DNA from: Planctomycetota bacterium
GTDB lineage: Bacteria; Planctomycetota; UBA1135; GCA-002686595
DNA length: 64,000 nt
Assembly: GCA_029250885.1 (NCBI GenBank)
Contig: JAQXEK010000036.1
Coordinates: 1 to 64,000, forward strand
Reading direction: 5' to 3'
Of the stretch, positions 16,957-24,792 are shown one piece after another; positions within the stretch are counted from its first letter, which is position 1; every line of letters begins with the position of its first letter. A program made the position numbers and the translations under genes. The notes beneath the pieces were generated by a model. It saw nothing but the letters and a program-made list of their open reading frames with translations, made no database searches and was not told the origin of the DNA.

Positions 16957-19087
16957 TCAAGACAACCTCTCTTCATTTGGCGCCGCCACGACTCGGGTCT
17001 TGGACGGCGCCGATTCTGTTGGCAGGGACATCCAGAGCTTGGAGGCCCTGGCCGCTAGGGTCTTTGGCATTGAAGCCTTCCGCGACATGCAGCGCGAGGC
17101 GATCCAAGCCAGCCTCGAAGATCGCGACCTGTTTCTGGTGCTACCTACCGGCGGCGGCAAGAGTCTCTGCTTCCAAGCGCCCGCCCTGGTGCGCCCGGGG
17201 CTGACGCTGGTCATCAGCCCCCTGATCTCTCTCATGAAGGACCAGGTCGATGGGCTGGTGCAGAACGGCGTGCCCGCGGGGATGTTGACCAGCGCCCAGA
17301 CTGCCGAAGACAAGCGCGAGGTCTATCAACAGCTCCAGGACGGCGCTCTGAAGCTCTTATACGTTGCCCCCGAGCGCCTGTTTGTGCCGGGCTTCCTCGA
17401 CGGGCTGTTGCGCGGTCCCGGTGGCATCGCAGCCATCGCCATCGACGAGGCCCACTGCATCAGTCAATGGGGCCACGACTTCCGCCCCGAATACCAACGC
17501 CTAGGCTCGCTGCGTGAGCTTGTGCCCGGCGTGCCGATCCAGGCCTTTACAGCAACTGCCACTGAGGACGTGCGCGAAGACGTCGTGCGCGCCCTCAAGC
17601 TGCGCGACCCCGCGCTGCTTGTAGCCAACTGCGATCGACCTAACTTGACCTACCGCGTGCTGCCCCGGGCCAAGGTCCACGACCAGGTCATGAGCGTCAT
17701 CGAGCGGCATACCGGGGACGCGGGCATCGTGTACTGCCTGTCCCGCAAGGAGACTGAGCGCATCCACGACGGACTCAAACGCGCCGGCGTCCGCTCCGCC
17801 GCCTACCACGCCGGACTGGCTGCATCCGTGCGCGCCCGAGTCCAGGAGAAGTTCCAGGCCGAGGACCTAGATGTGGTGGTCGCCACGGTCGCCTTCGGCA
17901 TGGGCATCGACCGCACCAACGTGCGTTTTATCGTGCACGCCTCGATGCCCAAGGGCATCGAACAGTACGCCCAGGAGACCGGCCGCGCCGGTCGCGATGG
18001 GCTGCCCGCCGAGTGCGTTCTGTTCTACGCGGGCAAGGACTACTTCAGCTGGAAGGGCATGCTCGAGCGCTCGTTCCAGGAGGCCGTGGACGCCGCCGCC
18101 TATGCCCCCGAGCCGGACCCCGTCCCAGGCCTTGCCGACGAGCCCTTTTGGGGCGGCATGGGGGAAGAGGGCGAAGAGGAGCAGTGGTTCGAGGGCTGCG
18201 AAGACGGCTCTTCAATCATCCAGGCATCGGCCCCTGTACTGGACCCCGAAGCACAAAAAGCAGCAGCCAAGGAGGCTGCCGAAGAGGCGTCGTTCCGGGC
18301 CGCGAAGGCCCAGACCGTCGCCATGGACCGCCTGGGCCGGATCATGAACTTCGCCACCGGTGGCCTGTGCCGGCACCGTGCCCTTGTCGAGTACTTCGGC
18401 CAGACCCTGGGCAAGCCGGGGAAAGACTTCAACTGCGGAGCGTGCGACGTCTGCCTGGGCGAGCTCGGCACCGTGGAGGACAGCACGGTCGTTGCGCAGA
18501 AGATCCTGTCTTGTATCGTGCGCACGGGCCAGCGCTTTGGCGCGGCCTACGTGGCGGATGTGTGCCGCGGTGCCAACGTCGCGAACATCCGAAAGCGCGG
18601 GCACCAGAACCTGTCGACCTACGGCCTCTTAAAGGACTACGACCAGCGCACCCTGCGCTCGTTCATCGACCAGTTGGTCGGCCTGGGGTTCGTGCACATT
18701 GCTAAGGGCGAATACCCGACTCTGTACCTGTCGGAAGAGGGCGGCGAGCTGATGTACGGCAACCTAGACGTGACCCTAATCAATGTGCCCGTGGCGAAGG
18801 ATTCGGGGCCCAGTGGCGAGGGTGCGCGCAAGCGCGGCCGCGCCAAGAAGCCGGCAGTTGAGCTCGACGCTGAGTGCGAGGCGATGTTCGAGCGACTGCG
18901 CGAATTCCGCCGCGAGCTGGCCCGCACCCGTGGCGTGCCCCCCTATGTAATCTTCGCGGACCGCACCCTGATCGCCATGGCCAACGCACGGCCGAGCACC
19001 CTGAAAGAGTTTGGGAACCTGCCTGGTGTCGGCGCGAAGAAGCTCGAAGACCTTGGCCCACTCTTCTTGGAAGAGCTGGGCTCCTAG
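16949..19087 (+). CDS. recQ: ATP-dependent DNA helicase RecQ
   Basis: 712-residue RecQ helicase for DNA repair and recombination. Helicase motif I is LPTGGGKS (Lys71), motif II DEAH is at 166-169 and motif VI reads QETGRAGRDG. The zinc site is complete: Cys474, Cys496, Cys499 and Cys502. A winged-helix RQC part and an HRDC domain (about 650-708) follow. Between the helicase core and the zinc site there is an unusual acidic and Ala-rich insertion (about residues 373-460), longer than in E. coli RecQ. The start at 16949 (MSSQDNLSS) overlaps the upstream gene by 8 bases; a longer frame from 16841 lies wholly inside that gene. Confidence 0.95.
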   Translation: MSSQDNLSSFGAATTRVLDGADSVGRDIQSLEALAARVFGIEAFRDMQREAIQASLEDRDLFLVLPTGGGKSLCFQAPALVRPGLTLVISPLISLMKDQVDGLVQNGVPAGMLTSAQTAEDKREVYQQLQDGALKLLYVAPERLFVPGFLDGLLRGPGGIAAIAIDEAHCISQWGHDFRPEYQRLGSLRELVPGVPIQAFTATATEDVREDVVRALKLRDPALLVANCDRPNLTYRVLPRAKVHDQVMSVIERHTGDAGIVYCLSRKETERIHDGLKRAGVRSAAYHAGLAASVRARVQEKFQAEDLDVVVATVAFGMGIDRTNVRFIVHASMPKGIEQYAQETGRAGRDGLPAECVLFYAGKDYFSWKGMLERSFQEAVDAAAYAPEPDPVPGLADEPFWGGMGEEGEEEQWFEGCEDGSSIIQASAPVLDPEAQKAAAKEAAEEASFRAAKAQTVAMDRLGRIMNFATGGLCRHRALVEYFGQTLGKPGKDFNCGACDVCLGELGTVEDSTVVAQKILSCIVRTGQRFGAAYVADVCRGANVANIRKRGHQNLSTYGLLKDYDQRTLRSFIDQLVGLGFVHIAKGEYPTLYLSEEGGELMYGNLDVTLINVPVAKDSGPSGEGARKRGRAKKPAVELDAECEAMFERLREFRRELARTRGVPPYVIFADRTLIAMANARPSTLKEFGNLPGVGAKKLEDLGPLFLEELGS

Positions 19088-21201
19088 GTCGATTCGGCGC
19101 GCCGACCGCAGGCAAGCAGCACCACGGCTAACACTACCGCGCCGATTCCGATACCGACCCAAGGCGACAGCCCAAATAGCGCGCAGGGCAGGTAGCAGCA
19201 GCCCATCGCAACGGACATGGTCAGCAGGGCATAGGGTGCCTGGGTCTTGACGTGATCCATGTGGTCCGAGGCGCTGGATACCGACGACAGGATCGTGGTG
19301 TCGGAGATCGGCGAGCAGTGGTCGCCGAAGATTGATCCTTCCAGCACTGCGCCAATCGACATGATCAGCAGCGCATAGCCGCCGATCTCGGCCGCCTCGC
19401 CCAGGTTGAAGGCCAGCCCGACCACCAGGGGCAGCAGGATCATCATCGTGGACCAGGACGAGCCCGTGGCAAAGGCGATGGCGCTGGAGAGCAAGAACAG
19501 GATCGCCGGCAGGGTCGCCGGGTGAATCGCGTCGCCGATGAGACCCGTGAGGTAGTGCGCGGTGCCCAGCTCGCCGCAGACCATGCCGATCATCCAAGCC
19601 AGGTACAGGATCGCGAATGCGCTGCCCATGGACGACAGGATCGTCCAGGCCGCCGATGGGATCTCGCGGCCGATGCCCACCCGCAGGCAGACCAAGGCGG
19701 CCAGTGTGAGCCCCGTTGCCGAACCCACCAGCAGCGGAATACTGCCACTGCCCGACAGCAGGACGCCCGATAACCACTCCATGGAGAAGCCGTCCGGGGC
19801 TCCTTCAAAAGCGCCACCGCGCAGCAGAATGGTGAAGAAGGTCACGAAGACGAAGGCTAACAGGGGCACGATCGCATGCAGCGCCCGGGGTGGGACGCCG
19901 GGGGCAACTAGGATTGAGTTTGCGCGCTCGGCGACCAGTGGCTTTGAGCCCGGGGCGACCAGCTCGCCGGTCTTGCGGGCGCGTCTCTCGGCCTTTAGCA
20001 TCGGACCGAAGTCGCGGCCGGTGAAGACGACCAGTCCCACGAAGACCAGGGTTAGGATGCAGTAGAAGCGGAACGGCAGGGTGGCGAGAAAAACCTCGTA
20101 GCCCGCGGTGGGGGAGATGCCGGCAGCGGGCAACTGGGCGGAGAAGGTCGAGACCTCGAACGCAATCCAGGTCGACAGTAGCGAGAGCCCAGCCACCGGT
20201 GCCGCAGTGGAGTCCACTAGGTAGGCGAGCTTCTCCCGGGCGATACGAAAGCGGTCCGTGAGCGGGCGCATGGTTGAGCCGACCAACACCGTATTCGAGT
20301 AGTCGTCGAAGAAGATCGCCAGACCTAGGATCCAGGTGGCGACCTGGGTGCTGCGGGCGCTCTTGGCACGGCTCGCGATCGCGTCCATCAAGCCGCGGAT
20401 TCCGCCGCTGCGGATCAGCAGGCCAACCATGGACAGCATGCACAGAACGAACAGCGCGGTTCGCGTGTTGTCGAGATCGTAGACCTTGCCCCAAAGAAAG
20501 TGCGCGAAGACGTCGTAGAACCCTACGGGGACGGCGAGCCAAGGGGACGTGGTGCCTTGCAGCACGAGCACCGTGGCCCCGACCCAGACGCCAACGAAGA
20601 GTGCGAGGATGGTCCGGCGGAAGGACACCGCCAAGAGGATCGCGACGAGGGGTGGAAGAAGAGACGTCTTGCTGGGTGGGGTCCAGGGTATAGAGCCAGC
20701 GAGTCCAGTCGAGGTCCCGCGATGTTTGATGGCAGCAAGCTGTGCCGCTGTTAGATCTCCGCCCTCATTCCAGGCTAGCGCTCGCAGTAGGTCGCCATTC
20801 TCTCGCTCGATCAAGGTAAGCTCGAAGTACCCGCCTTTGGCGGCGGTGGATGTGATCAGGGAGCCACCTTGTTCGGCGGCTAGACTGCGCAGGTTGGTGA
20901 GTACGCTGCGCCGGACCTCCGCCGATGGGGCGATGGAGTAGGTCGTGCCATTGTGGGTGATCTGGGACGAGGCGGACTTTTGCACCGGGGCTAGCACTAA
21001 GTGTAGAGCGCCGTCTTCAAGCTCCTCCGCATTGCGCAGGACTTCCTCGCCTAAGACAGGGAAGAGGGCACCTCGCGCATCTGGCTCGCCCAGCAGGTCG
21101 CCCGCCGTCATCGCAGCAAGCTGCAGCTGCGTCGGTCCTTGGACCCAGAAGAGAAGCGCGGCCACAAGTGTGGTGACCAGTAGAGGCAGGGCGCGGCGCA
21201 T
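19084..21201 (-). CDS. NhaC-family Na+/H+ antiporter with N-terminal exported domain
   Basis: 705 residues. After a first hydrophobic helix (about 5-25) comes a soluble, presumably periplasmic region to about residue 170 with no recognised fold. A multi-helix NhaC-type transport domain follows, with motifs such as IFFDDYSNTVLVGSTMRP and IFGDHCSPISDTTILSS, typical of this family. It would exchange Na+ or a small organic ion for protons across the inner membrane. The soluble N-terminal segment is unusual for NhaC and may be regulatory. The gene ends 4 bases inside recQ, in convergent orientation. Confidence 0.8.
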   Translation of the reverse strand: MRRALPLLVTTLVAALLFWVQGPTQLQLAAMTAGDLLGEPDARGALFPVLGEEVLRNAEELEDGALHLVLAPVQKSASSQITHNGTTYSIAPSAEVRRSVLTNLRSLAAEQGGSLITSTAAKGGYFELTLIERENGDLLRALAWNEGGDLTAAQLAAIKHRGTSTGLAGSIPWTPPSKTSLLPPLVAILLAVSFRRTILALFVGVWVGATVLVLQGTTSPWLAVPVGFYDVFAHFLWGKVYDLDNTRTALFVLCMLSMVGLLIRSGGIRGLMDAIASRAKSARSTQVATWILGLAIFFDDYSNTVLVGSTMRPLTDRFRIAREKLAYLVDSTAAPVAGLSLLSTWIAFEVSTFSAQLPAAGISPTAGYEVFLATLPFRFYCILTLVFVGLVVFTGRDFGPMLKAERRARKTGELVAPGSKPLVAERANSILVAPGVPPRALHAIVPLLAFVFVTFFTILLRGGAFEGAPDGFSMEWLSGVLLSGSGSIPLLVGSATGLTLAALVCLRVGIGREIPSAAWTILSSMGSAFAILYLAWMIGMVCGELGTAHYLTGLIGDAIHPATLPAILFLLSSAIAFATGSSWSTMMILLPLVVGLAFNLGEAAEIGGYALLIMSIGAVLEGSIFGDHCSPISDTTILSSVSSASDHMDHVKTQAPYALLTMSVAMGCCYLPCALFGLSPWVGIGIGAVVLAVVLLACGRRAEST

Positions 21202-21295
21202 GCCTAGTCATACCCAACCAGCCGTCCAAGGCAAAGGGCAAAACGCAGGCGCCGAGCCCGGCTGCCCGGCGATCTCAAGCAGGCAGGCCCTAGCT

Positions 21296-22381
21296 CTACA
21301 GCCCGAATGTTAGGTTGAAGCCGATGTACGGTGCCGGGTCGGCCTCCGTTGTGCCCACAAGGCCGCCGTCCTGGTCAAGGACTGTGAACTCGTTCCACAT
21401 CACCTTGCCCACCTCGATGCCGAGCATAGCGTCCTCGGCAAAAAACCAGTCCAGGCCAGCGGTCAGGCGGATCTCCTCGTCGCGAAAGACTCCATCGGGG
21501 ACGGACGATGATCCATTTAGCAGATACTGACGGACGTCATAGCGCGCTCCACAGTGTGCGCGAAGGCCCCAGGCCAGGTTGTGCTGGAGGCGCAGTTCTG
21601 AGCCTTGGATGCGGAAGGTCGTATCGTCCGTGACGTCCCAGTCCATACCGAAGAACGGGATCACCCAGACGTCATCCGCCAAGCGCGACTCACCGGCCAA
21701 GCCGAAGGAGAAGGCCACGTCGTCGTTGATCGAGTAGCGCACGCCGCCCAAGCCGCCGTAGGCTAAGGATTCTAGGGGGCTTACTAGATCGTCGCCGGAG
21801 ATGGTCGCTTCCAAGCCAGCCAGCCAGGTGAAGTGCTGGTCCGCTTCGATGGCGACCTGCATGCCTGCACTGGTGCGGAAGAGGTCGTTGAAGGGCTTGT
21901 CCGAGCCCGGTACCAGTGCGCTTCCGCTGTCGAGTTTGTAGAACGAGGACTCGTTGGAAAGGTGCAATGCGATGGCGCGGTTGCCGTTAAAGGTGCGTCC
22001 TAGGGTCGCGTCAAGTCCGGCGCGTTGGGTGTCGATACCGCCGGTAATGTCGCTAAAGCTCGCGTCGCTCCGGGCCTCGGCAAACATGCGCAAGCTGCTG
22101 AACTCGCCCGTGGCGGAGTCGTCGTTGAGCAGGACGTCCTTGGGCATGGGCGTCAGGACTTCGGTGCCGACGGTGGCAGTCGCGGCCGAGGCTTCGATGA
22201 AGCCACCCGTGGTCCGGTTGTGGGGCGCAGCGCCTTGGTTGGAGAAGTTCGCGGCGACGGATGTGATCGGGGCGCTCAGGCGGAACGCCGGGAGTGGGCG
22301 AGCGGTGGATTGAGCTTCGGCCTGGGTTGCGAGCAGGCCGATAGCGGCAACAACGGGGAGGAATAGGTTCGGACGGCGCAT
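21296..22381 (-). CDS. Predicted outer-membrane beta-barrel protein (DUF6268-like)
   Basis: 361 residues with a signal peptide (MRRPNLFLPVVAAIG to about residue 23, cut after AEA). The mature part alternates polar and aromatic residues in many short strands, such as DEEIRLTAGLDWFF and APYIGFNLTFGL, and ends close to an aromatic, as outer-membrane barrels do. It resembles DUF6268-type outer-membrane proteins. Transport or structural role is unknown. Divergent from the TVP38-like gene. Confidence 0.6.
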   Translation of the reverse strand: MRRPNLFLPVVAAIGLLATQAEAQSTARPLPAFRLSAPITSVAANFSNQGAAPHNRTTGGFIEASAATATVGTEVLTPMPKDVLLNDDSATGEFSSLRMFAEARSDASFSDITGGIDTQRAGLDATLGRTFNGNRAIALHLSNESSFYKLDSGSALVPGSDKPFNDLFRTSAGMQVAIEADQHFTWLAGLEATISGDDLVSPLESLAYGGLGGVRYSINDDVAFSFGLAGESRLADDVWVIPFFGMDWDVTDDTTFRIQGSELRLQHNLAWGLRAHCGARYDVRQYLLNGSSSVPDGVFRDEEIRLTAGLDWFFAEDAMLGIEVGKVMWNEFTVLDQDGGLVGTTEADPAPYIGFNLTFGL

Positions 22382-22812
22382 GGGGATCCCTGAAGTCGGG
22401 GTGTGGAAGAAGAGTCGCTGGGACAGGGCCGAAGCCCTTGGTGCCGTCCGCCGGGCGCTGTTTTAGGCGCCGAGACCAAGTAAAGGTATCCCGCTCTGCG
22501 GTGGCGCGCTGCAAATTGCGACCTGCCTCGGTGCTCGGGGGCAGGTGGCGGCCTCAGAAACGGCCCTTGGATGGGACTCGGGGCCTTCTTTGGTGCCGAG
22601 GGGATTCGTGCTCGATAGTGTTTTATGTGTGAGCCTTTGGCGTCGGGCTTATGGCCGTGTGTTGTCGAGTAAACAATCTGACACTAGGCCCAGTTTCTGC
22701 TGCGGTACTGGTCAATGGGGCACCAAGTTCGGTGCTAAAATACTGCCCTGCTAGTCGGCTTCGTCTCAACCAGCACTACCTTCCGTTTCGATGACCTTCC
22801 CTATCTCTCTCC
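22382..22812. other. Divergent intergenic region
   Basis: About 430 bases between the starts of the outer-membrane protein and the TVP38-like gene. No convincing coding frame. The part at 22600-22760 is locally less GC-rich and is where I would expect promoters. No strong inverted repeat was seen. Confidence 0.5.
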
Positions 22813-23517
22813 ATGCTTCGCTCACTTCGTAGCACCGTCGTGAATCTCGGGGTTCTAGGACCGGCGGCTTTGTTCACCGGTTTGGGGCCGATCCTGGGGG
22901 CCTTGATTCTGGGTGGCACGAGCCCGTATTGGCTTGATGGATTCCTCAACCTGGGCGCGTCCCAGGTCCCCGTCTTCCTGTTGCTAACCGCGGGCCTGTC
23001 GGCCTTCTCCCTAACGCCAACCCATGCAGCATCCCTGTTGAGTGGTATGGCCTTTGGCGTTGGGCTAGGCACACTTGTGGCCCTGGTCGGCGTGGGGATG
23101 GCAGCGGCGATCGGCTTTGCGACCTTGCGATTCTTGCTGCGGGCTAAGGCCGTCGAAGCGCTCTCCCATCATCCGCGAGCCGAGGCCATTCACCGCGAGT
23201 TGGACCAAGGACACGACCTACGAACCATAGGGTTGTTGGCGCTGATTCGGCTCTCCCCGGTGATGCCCTTCGCAGCTACAAATCTGCTGATGTCTACCAC
23301 GGGAATCCGCATACTCCCATTTCTGGCTGGCTCTATGGTCGGCCTGGCCCCGCGCATTTTTGCCGTCGTCTGGATCGGGTCCAGCCTGACCGAGCTCGAC
23401 CTTTCCCAGGCCGCCGATCAGCGCGTCCTGATCCTTGGAATCGTCGCCACCTTTGCAGTGCTCTGGATCTTGCGCAAGGTGTCACGGCGCGGATTGGCCC
23501 AGTTGGAAGGCGCTTAG
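22813..23517 (+). CDS. TVP38/TMEM64 (VTT-domain) membrane protein
   Basis: 234 residues with about five or six hydrophobic helices. The motif ALIRLSPVMPFAATNLLMS fits the VTT (SNARE-associated/DedA-related) signature in which a Phe/Pro-containing re-entrant loop is conserved. Family members act as phospholipid scramblases or flippase-like proteins in membranes. An Arg/His-rich cytoplasmic loop (about 107-140) precedes it. It is a stand-alone plus-strand gene, convergent with the OYE gene. Confidence 0.75.
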   Translation: MLRSLRSTVVNLGVLGPAALFTGLGPILGALILGGTSPYWLDGFLNLGASQVPVFLLLTAGLSAFSLTPTHAASLLSGMAFGVGLGTLVALVGVGMAAAIGFATLRFLLRAKAVEALSHHPRAEAIHRELDQGHDLRTIGLLALIRLSPVMPFAATNLLMSTTGIRILPFLAGSMVGLAPRIFAVVWIGSSLTELDLSQAADQRVLILGIVATFAVLWILRKVSRRGLAQLEGA

Positions 23518-23535
23518 TGGCTCGTCAGCTTAGGG

Positions 23536-24642
23536 TTACTTGCCATCGGTGACGAAGCCCGGCCACAGACGCATGTAGTCGACCATCTTCTCGCTGATGG
23601 CGGCGTTACGCAGGTGCTGGGGCGTGTAGGGCGGCCGGGCGGGCTCCCAGTCGATGCGAGCCGCGTCGCTGGCCCAGCTAGCGTTGCCGATGCCGGCCCG
23701 GGCTAGCCCAACCATGTCGGCCCCGTGGTCGAAGACCTGGTCCGCCTCGGCGGGCGTCCAGACGCCACCGGTCGCGATCAGCGGCACGTCGGGTCCAAGA
23801 GCCTCGCGGAACCAAGTGGTGAGCATCTTGCCCGACTCAGGATGTTGCGCTGGCGGCTTGAAGCTGTCCCAGTTGGAGACGTGCAGGAAGTCTACGCCGT
23901 CTTCCGCTAGCCACTTCGCGACCTGCAGTGAATCGTCGAGCCCAACACCCTGGTCCGCGACCTCGGGTGAGATGCGGACGCCAATCAAGAAACCATCGGG
24001 AGTCGCAGCCCGCGTCGCGGCATAAATACGCCGAACGAACCGCGCCCGATTCTCTAGGCTGCCGCCCCATTGATCCGTGCGCGTGTTCGAGATTGTGCCC
24101 AGGAACTGGGTGATCAGGTAGCCGTGTGCACCGTGAATCTCAATACCGTCAAAGCCCGCTTCCGCGCAGCGCCGAGCTGCCTGGCCGAAGGCCGCGATCG
24201 TATGCTCGATGTCCTCCACTGTGGCTTCCCTAGGCACCTCGAAGTCCTTCGCTTCGAGCTTGAAGACGCTGGCGCTAAAGGGCTGCTGCCCTGTCAACCG
24301 CGAGGGTGCTCGTACACCCCCGTGGAAAATCTGCACGAGGGAGACCGAGCCCTCAGCCCGCAACGCATCCGCAAGGCGAGTCAGCCCCGGAACCAGCCCA
24401 TCGTCAAAAACGCCCATTTCTCCGTCCCACCCCTGACCATCCAGGCTCACATGGGCCGCACAAGTCGTCACAATCCCAAAACCACCCCGCGCCCGGGCCG
24501 CCAGCCACTCCAACTCATCATCACTAAGAACGCCATCGTGACCACTCTGCTTATTCGTCATCGCCGCAAGCACGGTGCGGTTTCGGATGGAGAGCCCGGT
24601 TCGAGGGAAGGTGTAGGGCGCGAGAATTTTGGGGGTAGTCAT
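23536..24642 (-). CDS. NADH:flavin oxidoreductase, Old Yellow Enzyme family
   Basis: 368-residue single-domain TIM barrel that binds FMN. The motifs HGAHGYLITQFL, NTRTDQWGGSLENRARF and the late VGLARAG phosphate loop are standard for the OYE family. The enzyme reduces activated C=C bonds or acts on related small substrates with NAD(P)H. There is no C-terminal iron-sulfur/NAD domain, so it is not a 2,4-dienoyl-CoA reductase. A 10-bp inverted repeat lies upstream (24711-24760) and could be an operator. Confidence 0.85.
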   Translation of the reverse strand: MTTPKILAPYTFPRTGLSIRNRTVLAAMTNKQSGHDGVLSDDELEWLAARARGGFGIVTTCAAHVSLDGQGWDGEMGVFDDGLVPGLTRLADALRAEGSVSLVQIFHGGVRAPSRLTGQQPFSASVFKLEAKDFEVPREATVEDIEHTIAAFGQAARRCAEAGFDGIEIHGAHGYLITQFLGTISNTRTDQWGGSLENRARFVRRIYAATRAATPDGFLIGVRISPEVADQGVGLDDSLQVAKWLAEDGVDFLHVSNWDSFKPPAQHPESGKMLTTWFREALGPDVPLIATGGVWTPAEADQVFDHGADMVGLARAGIGNASWASDAARIDWEPARPPYTPQHLRNAAISEKMVDYMRLWPGFVTDGK

Positions 24643-24710
24643 GTGGGCAGGATGCAGAGCGTCTATAAGGACTCCAGAGGGGAGGCGAACTTAGTTTTGG
24701 GTATGAATAG

Positions 24711-24760
24711 GCCTCTTCAAAGGCTCACATCTGCGAATCAGAGTGGCAACTTGAAGAGGC
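24711..24760. promoter_or_regulatory. 10-bp inverted repeat upstream of the OYE gene
   Basis: GCCTCTTCAA at 24711-24720 is repeated in inverted form as TTGAAGAGGC at 24751-24760, with a 30-base spacer. It lies about 70 bases upstream of the OYE start and just after the dynamin gene stop. No U-tract follows on either strand, so an operator or RNA structure is as likely as a terminator. Confidence 0.4.
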
Positions 24761-24792
24761 CATGTAAGTAGGCGCACTGCGCCACGTCGAAG

